Source of the DNA: a virus
Direction: 5' to 3' (one strand)
IMG/VR virus record: IMGVR_UViG_3300027833_000028
Span: 24,599-88,598 of that record
DNA length: 64,000 nucleotides
Shown here: positions 42,001 to 49,752 of the stretch, in pieces
How positions within the stretch are numbered: the first letter of the stretch is position 1
Layout: every line of letters begins with the position of its first letter
Position numbers and translations under genes: made by a program
The notes under the pieces: model-generated
Told to the model about the DNA's origin: nothing
What the model saw: the letters and a program-made list of their open reading frames with translations, nothing else
The model's database searches: none

Positions 42001-43892
42001 AAACTAAATTTGTTAGTGTAACTGATGAATTATTAGAAAGTGCTGTAGATAGTACAGCTGCACTGTCTGATAACCAAAGAATTCAAATCTTATATTTATT
42101 TAATAGAATTAATAAAATAAAAAAATGGTCAGCAAAAATGAGACCTGCAGTTACTTTATCTCAAGGGTTACCTAAAGATGTTCCTACAATTAAGAAAAAT
42201 ATAAAAGATCTTCAAGATTTATTTGGGCCTTTTGCTCAAGCAGATGTGAATGCTATTTTTAAAAGTAAAACTTGGCAGAGTAATAACCTTAAAATATTTT
42301 CTCAAATTTATCAAGAGCTATTACCAAACACTCTTTTAACAATGTCTCCAGAATTTGGTAAGATGTTAGATCCTGTATTAGAAAATTTAGATACTGATAG
42401 TGATGGATTTACATTTGAGTCTCAAGCACAAGTAGAACAAGATTTGCTTTCCTATCTTACAATTAAAAGTTACCAGCATTTATTAAACAATAGTTCAAGT
42501 AATGCTGCACCCGTAACAAATAATTTAATTTATCCAGGACCAATTAATACAACAGATTTATCTATTGTAAAAATGATTAGAGATGAAAAATTAAGAAGGT
42601 CAGAAAACAATGAAGAATCAAATTTCTTTTTAGATTCATTTGTTGGTACAGAATATGCAAATGACCAAGGGAATAATACAGGTTTAAACATAGCTACTTC
42701 AAATACATGGAGAAGATTGAATGCAGCAAATATGATTGACCTGCAAACATCTTTTGCTAAACTATACGGAGGGCTTGAAACAAGAGATTTAGCAGTATCC
42801 ATTCTACATTACATGATGATAAAAGATGGATTACAATTAAAGTATGGTAGTTTAATGAAAGCAATGAGTCCTTTTGTTATTGAAAAGTATCTTAACAATG
42901 TAAATACAGTTGAGCTAGCATTAAAACAAGTTGTTCCTTATGAAAAAGCATTTGGTTTAAGTTATGAAGATTTGGCAAATGAATTTAAAGAAGGTTATTT
43001 ACAATCTAATCCAGTAGGTCCATTGCTTAATAACTATGAAGTAGGTGACCTTAGAAATGGAACAGGTATATTAAACATAATTGAAGATTTTGATGCAGTC
43101 AAAAATGAATTTGTAATTATGGATGGTGCTTATGGAGAAGCTAAAACACCAAAAGATTATGTTAGGTTAGCTATACCAGGGAAAGTAGTTAGCTATAGAT
43201 TATTTAAACTAGACAATTTAAATGAGAAAACAGCAACATATAAAGAAGTTGCATCAATGGGATCTAATCAACAGTTTGCAGCTGGTTTTGTTGGTGGACC
43301 AAGATTAACTTACAAACAAACAAGGAGTACTAAAACTAATAATGATGTTGCAGGTGTTGCACCATCTGCACCAGCACAACAAACTAGTGAGTCAGCTGGT
43401 GCAAGTGTTGGTACTGATGCTAAAGCTACACAAGAAAAACAAGATGTGTTAAGAACTCCAGGAGCAATTGTTGAAGTCACAAACAAAAGTGTTGTTGTAA
43501 AAGAAGATCCTGATGCACCTGCAGTTAATATAGCTGACCCAGCAAAAGCACTAGAAGCCTTGTCTAAGTTAACTGCAAGTGGTACCTTTGACGAAGCAGC
43601 TAATGCCAATATTGAAAACAATTCTCAGCAGTTAGATGCTCCAACTGATGAACAACAAAGTGAAGCTGATATTTTAAAAGAAGATCTTAAACAATCAGAA
43701 GAAGTTGCTGAAGCTGAAAAATTAGAAGATTGGTGGGAAGCTAATGTATCAGGTAATACAGAAGCAGAAAATAAAATGAAAGAGCAAGGTATGGCATCAT
43801 TGGAAGATGCACTACTTATATATGGTGATTTATTTTCACAAACCACGTTGGGAGAACAAGAATTAATAGAAAGACTTAAATGTTTTTTATAA
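30093..43892 (+). CDS. Giant virion RNA polymerase polyprotein with zincin domain
   Basis: This 4599-aa protein is the largest gene here. The polymerase call rests on the motif D3621-F-D3623-I-D3625, preceded by SGA and by a block with RIPTQDKHS and VVDFMP. It matches the DxDxD metal-binding site of the single-chain, two-barrel RNA polymerase of crAss-like phages such as Cellulophaga phi14:2 gp66. K3275 (SAVKMM) and K3317 (PSNKME) are candidates for the conserved lysines of the other barrel. Upstream, H2145-E-A-F-H2149 with a following ENEFAEE (E2205-E2209) forms a complete zincin protease motif. Residues ~240-275 are hydrophobic and could meet membrane. The C-terminal ~200 residues are low-complexity and acidic. 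In the studied relative the enzyme is injected and transcribes early genes. This protein is about twice as long as that enzyme, so it looks like a fusion or polyprotein that the zincin may process (inference). Confidence 0.82.
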   Translation: MENESKTPLQELNQASLRPAPSVIPDGQFRFEPIEELFETPEEKFNDYAMSGNLAADDISGVNLVKSDIDKYGIGAMASLGIADPGTATDTYNPIKQNRPDSNENTFSMTKRLLTLDDTPVSEKKVAPAFSGMRQTQFMRYYEHPEFNNLGYSPYANMENYYNENSTIYDDMARMRGNWWSLVGTGLDSVYGSMFSGGDFLEPDLESATAFEDKMGIMSSTRGGFGGFVNNLAANSAYTGGILISIAAEELILAGVTALSGGTAAPVTIAKTGANVVKGAKAIFSFTKMFEKTRKILSKAKEIETARDFWVAANGGRKMVAGALKKGFTPNTYKAFKEIKTAKNAGQNMSNLAKMNLKFGGFYRDMRAVNLAASEAKLEAGMAYNQVLKNGMNNYSAANGGKSVDEYEMSRISNAANKAAFKTMIANAPLIYASNWLVLGNALGGFQRGVQNTLGSAFGKGITKNVINTAGKKVVDAAGKVIKNPFKYLGGKEAGFLGLKRLGAKIKAAGGWKSVAGSGSIVMLDYFAANVAEGIQEVSQEAISAATVGYYTEILQNPAQGGVALQNQMILSAMGDQFSSEGAGVFMSGFLMGGLVQPVQSVFMQGVPSVFKYGLQEAGIGLATKKQKETYAEFRKTKDEMIERIVDSYNKSWNSQAIDPSELFDVNRLNFMVQKEMAEKMKDSTYRQDFFGFKDAADNAKFQQFYTMFETNGTQNFRNQLQGFLEMSDTEMIEAFPGVSKKDQKDGKLRQRINDTIIQMDKMEENYNKLKDKFINPFDETKYNRKTQEKEYINELVNRAGYDHARYLYMFTNQGFMSAVERADGIYSKLQAEPLFQKMAASDITTLLDPASIEREIIILEQEIEAFEGTPEGAATAASPKKEKINRLKAIQKIVNDPKNRFKNGTFKRNKALKDSLRSEFKNYVRFLAKNEGSFINEDNIDSALTDIVDYYALNNRAKVYDKAIEFMNNPEKFAEMVARSQALSKNRLDGRIKETKAALEKYTDIILANQLVNDLTKDPIGAYADEGQMALFLQTGDSRFLINFYDENGEIIEGVHDVKYKMIQRLIEVYNSTRSDQTTEKDLTEDQKEDAKVNDVENQKSDIEMMLENAGIELSVDTITISPYLDEVLRNAYRKYKARMAASGKPSLSAQEWKSTAEALDLKNVFNAIKQVWAAGAMTQNPAGETLFTSPIEQSLVDSDTGFKEFLSTPKQQLLAENPLITSILNQTTITLDDIFEQPNVADNTEVAGGVDPVGEGVVADLYKREVKTSGEETIIIYELLDKKGNKLSPEILDFVDEQFDSLRGTFNESQATEAYEALKAIDSQAPDSTPFEFDGVDGLFYGMTIYKGSEKYIIIQKPNKSKTFGKNQKLRVIKASNNVGPISERKFEYIKQGEFSNVFTQEEITMDVLDDTVSKLDVNSLLSPYAHANRADTKGMSEDAIASMMTSQNAEGKERLKIILKELTTEEREQLEFVVYANPSPTTVNDYVIRNMSGVEYKSANPLIKRYSSEYVIGIRINNTVTQERINAKLIEQKVDPSDSPDGIFAYMNNASFLIKDQLTGADVDPRTMNLRQAQNVMYSAFGKTITTEEQLKEIQKAFILNSIITTTFNNLGVDGEKQFFGINDLPFNIDLNQKGGRTVYSNGNPVFIEALDYQYADENNNYFVFDLKYDKGVGGRIYNYSSTAEDSVALEKQILLQLEKQGINKDTMLAGKDRYLAAVKLPNGQYRLVNLKAVSYTKIERDALFVEIIDKSKEIQKIKDAAKRQAAAFKYNEELQEKLFLSSARGNQIELNIGEDGSIYLSLDRTVGEENEKIANEGIDTDVVNSDTDAVKIIEGLFTKYNSNEAVNDYDAKIRDKNIRKSFPTGAPTQDIIDKSTTEVAIQVATDNSLVLSAEADAINAQRAVAFASIKPKNEDRRVEDEAALPEIAEEAEDSTADMSDDEIQKRVDNDFNSNPLGIEHIINKELRGEELNDAEKKMMNNPVIANGVNIRVSLAGGRGSLVPEGKTKETSLDKEKAKLKALRDKLIEGKKGVDKIDALDKSPEYQKQLALVKKLSKTANKLVEATTETERIEDYNEFLDWANESLPSIIGIEDILTLADNGISKGYKRVGAFVLDIHQVAGGVSVNGTVYVGANNPFKYHEAFHGVFRMLLTQEQIDRYRKFAKIELKAKYGSQYKTELEKFRTSAKQYEDMSDLELENEFAEEYMADEFEAFKKDPRSSKTNTEIKSFFTKIIEWIKGVLGKYTSNELLTLYENIDAGKFKSATLQQNEFTSLAGITVANALVRHDVVSKDEDVSGFLYLDSDVVDPLIRSMAGMFITKVNKIEEATYNPNDVYNDLSRDFRVLLDPDDPSNKILGPGKVKQLQELEDAFTNYPEDIKKEVFGLINIISDQDSQNELNSEIEEDGTGVRKADEFDKDASEIGGFNSLAQKVRAYIATTTMVGVDFFGKTELKDGVPLIVPVKFNEAYNGLLKAVSNISDPIVMLRRMYTYSRLNPNMSSVVDKLFNDANLDLDTLASDTPFINVSNPNLLQSMLKGFENYKVDYLFNERDGAGNILIYTASERDDINAQLDEWSQAYIFKRKQMNLDASGSRIEDLLGLVKNMENILGSKTKNKSNEATQKLAVEHSEKLFELTGIRLSPMFLNYSYVKTFDYSKLDAEQKILYNSYSIEPISEQFLVTLYDLMYKDSNIFSKKSDGMASRLTYISLSNAALDESIGASSFINPNGDLVYGHQLPTYHLKAVAQLNNSNILDKFSADKYLDRNYLLNNVAFLNLSDQGRIKVTRIAGSKIKSVVSTDLNNDAQEDILNTSLNDSRSTQSFGEFTPQEFAVSLINNYVANFNRRSGKNDMVDGVGQIPTATAPVFLRVMEAANTGDLVSLPIIKAVTMKGDNVELTPQLVNAFINRIASEFERINREAIAFEEFGDNIAGYNDSMQGRAFSFVNTGLLLDPLTQQTLANVAITAGKAKQEMTFEQGVKLALGISTSGIRAEVENGLNEAFAGFDAMLNKLQVKNNLSTQVRQGLTIGEGVARTMVDIAGSQLNLNTNESHNLQQIFFNNWINAASINDLLLGDQAVSLQSMIDKVKRAKLNNSAYYSASSLLVAPELGITHASTNFDMYAFDEIQEVSSLTGNNIDSADAQAYITTKGSRYATFAFGRLSPSMAGMYDTLDRGEAPTSDDVFGTSENPIGFAKKQDLINSKKYVYMDGKTAIKMSVTVLTKEYTSNYNAALGKWEAKPTMKQLHYLREQMEANEDANNNFAMAAPLSAVKMMKSNINKLNDDFSGFDTSQNLTSTNLRTEYLGLQVVQPSNKMEITDMTQIKDIITSEQDDLVEIPGMGLNEKGQVMRVGDVRRLYNEAISKRVTLKYKNKRNLIFTFDTALDEFKLSKKKGAITPNLAAFLNYAQGSLKASGSASNLLEFFATEGGEQKYNLNNPFTAKKYEQLFLSYFSKGTLREKIPGTSLALVSSFGTRYYRMVYEVKNGIPVRSEIIRQTQWKGGDAVETMPGDGVYPNGQVVIDVLRTGLMDYTDPTDPSTSTGERYSEVVMPAMDKNVMDLIANTDAKIPDAISKMFGVRIPTQDKHSAVNMKVVDFMPAYYGSSAIFPKELVEVSGADFDIDKVYAKIKEYYLDSKNNFVAYGKGDPYTEYVLNINKLTAKEGTTYNSAAKLFNNDEIAIRLENSLTPSEMNRLTDPDGANRFTEDSLRAALVLGLPSTKAKFDKYVKKHGTPNEAILNNDILDYNYALAGNTGMTGTELSMQENKSDLPIAYQAADIEVLKTAFDELVNNENIQLFKDRQDSPIDIDTLTGMIQSFEANKGSAIGAVVLPNAYLNLLTEYKIELFKEVRIGNNKYPGFGGKLINGERKQDIISSLVTMETDNAKERFIAKLGLNRHAVGMAANMTSLGIPLKTTLLLLNSAEVRDLYNLSMNKKDKMDPGLDDLLERRIGSLDANIKAEADRTGKKTKFVSVTDELLESAVDSTAALSDNQRIQILYLFNRINKIKKWSAKMRPAVTLSQGLPKDVPTIKKNIKDLQDLFGPFAQADVNAIFKSKTWQSNNLKIFSQIYQELLPNTLLTMSPEFGKMLDPVLENLDTDSDGFTFESQAQVEQDLLSYLTIKSYQHLLNNSSSNAAPVTNNLIYPGPINTTDLSIVKMIRDEKLRRSENNEESNFFLDSFVGTEYANDQGNNTGLNIATSNTWRRLNAANMIDLQTSFAKLYGGLETRDLAVSILHYMMIKDGLQLKYGSLMKAMSPFVIEKYLNNVNTVELALKQVVPYEKAFGLSYEDLANEFKEGYLQSNPVGPLLNNYEVGDLRNGTGILNIIEDFDAVKNEFVIMDGAYGEAKTPKDYVRLAIPGKVVSYRLFKLDNLNEKTATYKEVASMGSNQQFAAGFVGGPRLTYKQTRSTKTNNDVAGVAPSAPAQQTSESAGASVGTDAKATQEKQDVLRTPGAIVEVTNKSVVVKEDPDAPAVNIADPAKALEALSKLTASGTFDEAANANIENNSQQLDAPTDEQQSEADILKEDLKQSEEVAEAEKLEDWWEANVSGNTEAENKMKEQGMASLEDALLIYGDLFSQTTLGEQELIERLKCFL

Positions 43893-43906
43893 TAAAAAAA
43901 TAAGAG

Positions 43907-46900
43907 ATGGCTAAATGTTATAATAGAAATGATGCTGCATATCTAGCATTAAAAGATATTTATAAAACTGATCTAAAAACTTCTCAGGTAATTAGTAATT
44001 GGCAAGAAGCAAATGATTCTGACATTTTTCCAAGTGCTGTACAGGCTAAGTCAATGGTTTCTGATCAAGAGATTGTTTTTAGTTTAAAGCAAAAAGAATT
44101 TGGTCAAGCAGTTTTAGATAATGTAAGACGTGAAAAAATAGGTAGCAGGCTAGCTGGTCAATTTTTAATTAATAACTCTAATCCTGAGACATTATTATAT
44201 GATGAATCCTTTCTTGAAAATAATCTGAAAAGGTTCTATAGATATTTAGAAATAAATAATATAGATGAATCATCATTTAAAGTAACAAGAACAAATCAAA
44301 GCTATAAGATTGAACCAATCAATAGTGCATTTGGTAGAAGAGACATTTTAGAAAAGTCAAGATCATGGGATACTAATAGATCAAGAGCTGTAGTAATGCA
44401 TCTTAAAAGAATGTTTCCACAGGTAAATGTAAAAATGTTATCTGTAGCAGAAGCTAGAATATTACATGAATCCCTACCAAAGTATAATAAAAAAGATGTT
44501 GGTTTTGACAACGTAAAATCTTTCTATTACAATGGCACAGCATATCTGATTAAAGGTAGAGTAACTGATGAAATAGCAATTGAAGAAATGTTGCATCCTT
44601 TTATAGATGCAATAAAAATGGAAAATGAAGAACTGTTTAATAATTTATTAGATGAAGCAGTAACTAACTTTCCTGAATTATCTGAGGAAATTAAAGATGC
44701 ATACAATAATCAATCTAGAAACTTCAGTGAAACTGAAAGGGACTTAGAAATTGTAACGCAAGCTTTAGCCAGACACTTCAAAAAAGAATATGAGACAACT
44801 CCTACCAAAGGATTTTTAGATAAGATTGCTGAATTATTAGAATGGTTTAAAAGTGTTATAGAAAATTTAAGTGAATACTTAACAGGTAAACAATTACCAG
44901 TATCAGCAATTAAAGCTACTACATCTATGAGTGATATAGCTAAGTTATTGAATACAGAAGGTATACAGTTTAAATTAGAGAAGAGAGTCAACGGTAATGT
45001 AAGGTATAACTTAACTAAGCAAAAGGCTAAAGAATTAAAGGCTGCAAGAGCTGAAGCCAATAATGTACAAAAGCCAATATTAGATCAACTATATAATCTT
45101 GCTCAACTTGCAGATCAAGAAATACATCAATTTTCTGTATCTGAAAAGAATGCTGCAGCTGGTGATACACTTGTGGTTTTGAATGAGGAAGATCATGTAT
45201 ACTATAATCCTAATAAAACTAAAGATATATACACCTCAGCTACAACAGCTATTAAAGGAACATTACCTGAAGATAAACAAATAGCACATAAGATTAATTT
45301 GGATATTGGTAATGAAATAGATACTCTTTTAGAAGGTGTTATTGGTGGTTTATCATTTGATGCATCATTTAAAAATTTAACAACTGACAATGTATCCAAA
45401 GAAAAAGCAAAAGAAGTTTTTGATACGTTGGATACTATAATACAAAACTTTAAAGATCAAGGGTCTATTGTTTTATCACAAGTAGTATTGTTTGATGAAG
45501 CAACAAAGATAGCCGGTATGGCTGATATATTTATTATAGATGAATATGGGAGAGTGCAAATTCTAGATTTAAAAACAAGTAAGAACAATCTAGATGATGT
45601 AAATGATGATGGCATTAGAAAATATAAAGTTAAATATCCTTTAGCAGCTGATAGTAAACTTATACAATATGGTGTCACAGAACTAAATACAGAAGCTCAA
45701 CATAATTTACAAGTTGCTTTGTATAGAAGAATGATTGAGAACATGGGCTATGAGGTATCTTATCATGAATGGTCTATGGCAACTATTCACTTTAATGTTG
45801 GAATAGAAGGTTACGGAGTTGATCAGGTTTTTAACGGTGAAGTAAACTATGACAGAATATATGCACACCCTATCTCAACTCAATTAGATAAGGTAAACAA
45901 GTTAATACCCATATCTAAAAACTCTGCTAAACAAGAATCATTGTCCAAAAAGCAACGTGATGCTTATAATAAAATTTGGAATGGTAAAGATCAAACAACT
46001 GAAACCACAGAGCAAGATAAAACTGATGCAGAAAATTTTACTGAATATAATATTGCTGCTGGTTTACTAGAAGACTACATGGGTAAGCTTATTGCTAAAA
46101 GAGATTTAATCCCTTTAGTAAAGAATAGTATTTATATCCAGTCTACTCAGAAAAAAGAGATTGATCAAATTTCAAAAACTATAGCATACATTGCAATAGC
46201 CTTATCTGAAGATGCGGGTCAACAGTCTGTTGTTTTATCTGAGGTATTACAAGATGCTCTAGCACAAATAAAAGAGTTTAGATCTTTTATGGAAGATCCT
46301 AACAATATAACAAAGCCAGAATATTTATCATATGCACTACACTTTGAAAAATATCTAGAAACATTTAAAGGTCTTTATGAATTGACAGATCTGGTTGGGT
46401 TAAACAACACACAGAAAAATTTAATTTTATCTTTACAAACACAACTAAATGCATTAAGAGGATCCAAGGGAAGTAGAGGTATAGTTGATGATGCGTTATA
46501 TGATTACGTACAAGAGCAAGTAAGAACAAAGTCTAGTAATAACTACGGAGGAGAAGGAAGTTACTTTACCAAAGAAGATTTAGACTTAGTAATGGAGTTT
46601 GCACAAGATATAGATGGTGTTGAATACCAAACTAGAGATATGGATACTTCAGGTGATGTAATGTTATCTGTTATGGCTAAAATAAGAAAGATACAAACTC
46701 AGAAACTTTTAGATAAGGTTGCTCAAAGAGAAGACATAATTAGAAGTCTTGCTCAAAAACTTGTCAAGCTTAATCCAGGGGTACCTTTAAATGAGCTCTA
46801 TGACTTTATGTTAGAGTTTGTTGATGTTGACGGAGTTAAAACCTTTAGTGGTAATTATGTAACAGCAATAGGTAATAAATATAATATAAAGCAAGATCAA

Positions 46901-49678
46901 CTAAGATCTGTATTGAGTGATAATGAGGGTACTTGGTATCAATATAGACCGGTATTTAATTTAGATGATGCAATGAAGACACCTCAAGGTAGAGCAGATT
47001 TAAAGTATAATCAAGACCTAGCAGATAAAAAAGCAGCATACAGTCAGTTCTTTAGAGCAGAAGCAAAAGATGATGAAGGTAGGCTTATAGATGGTATGTA
47101 TCACAAATATACACAGGAGTTTAAAGATGTAAGATCCAGATATGAAATGTGGAATCCTGGTGGTAGTACATCTGAGACAGGATACTGGAAAAGAAAAGCA
47201 GGTATTCCACAAGCTGATTGGATTACATACCGTGCTAGATACTATGATAGAATTCCTTATACAAAAGCCAATAGAGTTAACGGTGTAGCAGATGGAACTA
47301 TTCAAATTAAAGAAAATAGTTTTGATGTTCCTAAAGTTGAGAATAGAGAAGTGGTATTAGAACCACGTAATGGTGATAGTATGTCAAACCCTAAGTACAA
47401 TTCAATAATGGATCCTACTAAGACTGATGCACTTTCTATAGCACAAAGGGAATTTTATAAGATGTATGTTGATATGTATGAAAAGGATCTACTTAAAAAA
47501 ATCCCAATTGGTGTAGCAGCAGACATGCTGGGTAGAGCTCCTTTAGTAATGAATAGATTACTTGATCAAGTAAGTAGAAAGGGTACTACATATAGTAAGC
47601 TCTATGCTAAAGCTGTAAGGTCTAAAGCATTTAATATGTTTAAGACAACTCAACAACAAAAGAATATACAAGTAGATAACCAAGGGTATATAATAAATCA
47701 ACTTCCAATTTACTATACAGGAAGGCCAAGAACAGATGAAGAAAGAGAAAGTGTTCAAAGAGATATTGATGTACTAAAAGAAAAGTACAAGAGTAATAAA
47801 ATAACTAGAGACGAGTATAAAGATAAGGTTGCAATTCTCAATGGTAAAATGGCTAAGATAATGGCTACTCCAGCATTAGGTCAAATAGATACTGATATGG
47901 CATCTAGCTTATTAAAGTTTAGTGCTATGGCAGAAAACTTTGAAACAATGGGTCAAATAGATGATACTCTAAATGCTTTTGTAAAGGTAATAGAAAACAG
48001 AACTTATAGCCCTGCCCCAACAACAGGCCTAACTTTATTGAGTAGAGGAAAAGATAAGATTATAAGTAATGTTGGAACTAAAGCAAACCGAACAGAGCAG
48101 CAAAAAAATGTTGTAAGAAGAGCAAAGAAGTTTATGTCTATGATTCATTATGATAATGAATTAGTAACTAAAGGAGCTTTTGATAAAATAGCAGATGGTA
48201 TAATTCAGTTTTCTTCTTTGTCTTATGTAGCATTTAATCCATTTGGTAACTTTAATAACTACTTAATAGGTAGATTAAATAACAACGTAGAATCTTTAGG
48301 AGGTAGATTTTATTCTAATAGTGCATTTAAAAGAGCAACTTGGGAATTTAATAAGAGAGCATTGCCGGCATTAGTTCAAAGAACAGCACATGGTGGTGCA
48401 GAAGATTTACTTGACGTAGTAACATTAGGAGTTATACCTGGCTTAGCTAAGGCAGATTATAATAAAAAACTACCTAACAATAAATATGAAGGCTTTGTAG
48501 ATTCATATAGAATGATGGATAGTATGACAGACATACGTGAACAATCTTCAGCAACTGATGATGGAAAAAGTTGGTTCCAAAGAGCTACTGAATGGGGTTA
48601 TATAATGCAAGATGCTGCTGAATATAATTCACAGACTAAAGTAGGAATGGCTATATTAATGGATTATATGATTGAAGATGATAATGGAAATTCATTGTCA
48701 TTATTTGATGCTATGGATTTTGATACTAAGTCCCATAAAAATGTTATGAAAGAAGGTTATCATATCTTAGTTAAGAAAGATGGTACAAAGGTGGAATGGT
48801 CAGATGACATGAGGTATGAAATAAGAAATGAAATTAGAGAAGTTAACAAGCAAATTCATGGTAACTATGCTAAAGAAGATAGGATGGTTTTACAGTCTCA
48901 TACTTTAGGAGCCCTTGCAGTTCAATTTAAAAAGTGGGTTGCTCCTGCAATTAGAGCAAGATACCAAAGAGAATACTTTGATCAAAACTTAGGTTGGATG
49001 GAAGGTAGGTATAAATCTGCTTTGAGTTTTATAAACTATGCAATGAGAGAAGTGTTTGTTAATCAAAACCTTCATTTTAAAACAATGGGTAAAGATTATA
49101 TGGATGCCCAAGTAAACTATTACAGTAAAGAAAAATATGGTGTAGAAAGAAAATATGGTGAAGGTGGTAACATGGATCAAAGAGCAAAAAATAAATTGTT
49201 TGGCTTTTATAGATCTATGGGTGAACTAGGTATAATGTTTAGTGTGATGTTTGTGTCAATGTTATTTGATAGAATTCTAAGAGGTGATGATGATGATAGT
49301 GATTTTGAAAAAAGACTTAAGAACTTAACAAGATATCAAGCAGATAGAGCTTATAAAGAATTAGTATTATTTATGCCTTCTTTTGCTGGTGCAAAACAAA
49401 TTGACCAAATGGCAAACTCACCTATTGCTTCAGCTAGATCTGTAACAGAAATGTCTGAGTTTTTGGAAATGTTTATTGTTGGAAATGCTAGATATGGCCT
49501 ATCAAAAGTAACTGGAAATGAAGAAGAGTTTTTATCAAACTCATCATATGTATATCAGAGAGGTGATAGAAAAGGTGAATTTAAAGTTCATAAAAACTTC
49601 AGGGATGTGTTTCCAATAGTCTATTCAATTCAAAAATGGAAGTCATATATTAAAAATGCTGATTTCTATATTAAATAA
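43907..49678 (+). CDS. Large virion protein with degenerate zincin and PD-(D/E)XK nuclease motif
   Basis: This 1923-aa protein probably travels with the polymerase. Residues ~215-345 repeat the layout of the polymerase zincin. The motif reads E226-E-M-L-H230 instead of HExxH, followed by an acidic helix and then FLDKIAELLEWFKSVIENL, which parallels FFTKIIEWIKGVLGKY in the neighbour. The first zinc ligand is lost, so it is probably inactive. Residues ~425-610 carry a RecB/Cas4-type nuclease pattern: YTSATTAIKG, M-A-D540, then I-L-D554-L-K556-T, and Q602-V-A-L-Y606. The rest is helical. A hydrophobic LGIMFSVMFVSMLF (~1767-1780) could insert in membrane. The gene follows the polymerase by 14 nt. 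Possible jobs are processing host or entering DNA, or forming an ejection conduit. Confidence 0.68.
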   Translation: MAKCYNRNDAAYLALKDIYKTDLKTSQVISNWQEANDSDIFPSAVQAKSMVSDQEIVFSLKQKEFGQAVLDNVRREKIGSRLAGQFLINNSNPETLLYDESFLENNLKRFYRYLEINNIDESSFKVTRTNQSYKIEPINSAFGRRDILEKSRSWDTNRSRAVVMHLKRMFPQVNVKMLSVAEARILHESLPKYNKKDVGFDNVKSFYYNGTAYLIKGRVTDEIAIEEMLHPFIDAIKMENEELFNNLLDEAVTNFPELSEEIKDAYNNQSRNFSETERDLEIVTQALARHFKKEYETTPTKGFLDKIAELLEWFKSVIENLSEYLTGKQLPVSAIKATTSMSDIAKLLNTEGIQFKLEKRVNGNVRYNLTKQKAKELKAARAEANNVQKPILDQLYNLAQLADQEIHQFSVSEKNAAAGDTLVVLNEEDHVYYNPNKTKDIYTSATTAIKGTLPEDKQIAHKINLDIGNEIDTLLEGVIGGLSFDASFKNLTTDNVSKEKAKEVFDTLDTIIQNFKDQGSIVLSQVVLFDEATKIAGMADIFIIDEYGRVQILDLKTSKNNLDDVNDDGIRKYKVKYPLAADSKLIQYGVTELNTEAQHNLQVALYRRMIENMGYEVSYHEWSMATIHFNVGIEGYGVDQVFNGEVNYDRIYAHPISTQLDKVNKLIPISKNSAKQESLSKKQRDAYNKIWNGKDQTTETTEQDKTDAENFTEYNIAAGLLEDYMGKLIAKRDLIPLVKNSIYIQSTQKKEIDQISKTIAYIAIALSEDAGQQSVVLSEVLQDALAQIKEFRSFMEDPNNITKPEYLSYALHFEKYLETFKGLYELTDLVGLNNTQKNLILSLQTQLNALRGSKGSRGIVDDALYDYVQEQVRTKSSNNYGGEGSYFTKEDLDLVMEFAQDIDGVEYQTRDMDTSGDVMLSVMAKIRKIQTQKLLDKVAQREDIIRSLAQKLVKLNPGVPLNELYDFMLEFVDVDGVKTFSGNYVTAIGNKYNIKQDQLRSVLSDNEGTWYQYRPVFNLDDAMKTPQGRADLKYNQDLADKKAAYSQFFRAEAKDDEGRLIDGMYHKYTQEFKDVRSRYEMWNPGGSTSETGYWKRKAGIPQADWITYRARYYDRIPYTKANRVNGVADGTIQIKENSFDVPKVENREVVLEPRNGDSMSNPKYNSIMDPTKTDALSIAQREFYKMYVDMYEKDLLKKIPIGVAADMLGRAPLVMNRLLDQVSRKGTTYSKLYAKAVRSKAFNMFKTTQQQKNIQVDNQGYIINQLPIYYTGRPRTDEERESVQRDIDVLKEKYKSNKITRDEYKDKVAILNGKMAKIMATPALGQIDTDMASSLLKFSAMAENFETMGQIDDTLNAFVKVIENRTYSPAPTTGLTLLSRGKDKIISNVGTKANRTEQQKNVVRRAKKFMSMIHYDNELVTKGAFDKIADGIIQFSSLSYVAFNPFGNFNNYLIGRLNNNVESLGGRFYSNSAFKRATWEFNKRALPALVQRTAHGGAEDLLDVVTLGVIPGLAKADYNKKLPNNKYEGFVDSYRMMDSMTDIREQSSATDDGKSWFQRATEWGYIMQDAAEYNSQTKVGMAILMDYMIEDDNGNSLSLFDAMDFDTKSHKNVMKEGYHILVKKDGTKVEWSDDMRYEIRNEIREVNKQIHGNYAKEDRMVLQSHTLGALAVQFKKWVAPAIRARYQREYFDQNLGWMEGRYKSALSFINYAMREVFVNQNLHFKTMGKDYMDAQVNYYSKEKYGVERKYGEGGNMDQRAKNKLFGFYRSMGELGIMFSVMFVSMLFDRILRGDDDDSDFEKRLKNLTRYQADRAYKELVLFMPSFAGAKQIDQMANSPIASARSVTEMSEFLEMFIVGNARYGLSKVTGNEEEFLSNSSYVYQRGDRKGEFKVHKNFRDVFPIVYSIQKWKSYIKNADFYIK

Positions 49679-49730
49679 AATATCAGTTTTTGCTTGTTAA
49701 ATCACGGAATTTGTGTGATATATACATTAA

Positions 49731-49752
49731 AAAAGTGTATATTATTATATAG
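49731..49752 (+). promoter_or_regulatory. Promoter-like motif (GTGTATATTATTATATAGG)
   Basis: It closely matches the motif at 53681-53700, sharing GTATATTATT and ATATAG, although the TTTG is replaced by AGTG. It lies 26 nt before the ATG at 49778, which supports that ATG over an earlier in-frame one at 49694 and would drive the lysis pair. Confidence 0.45.
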
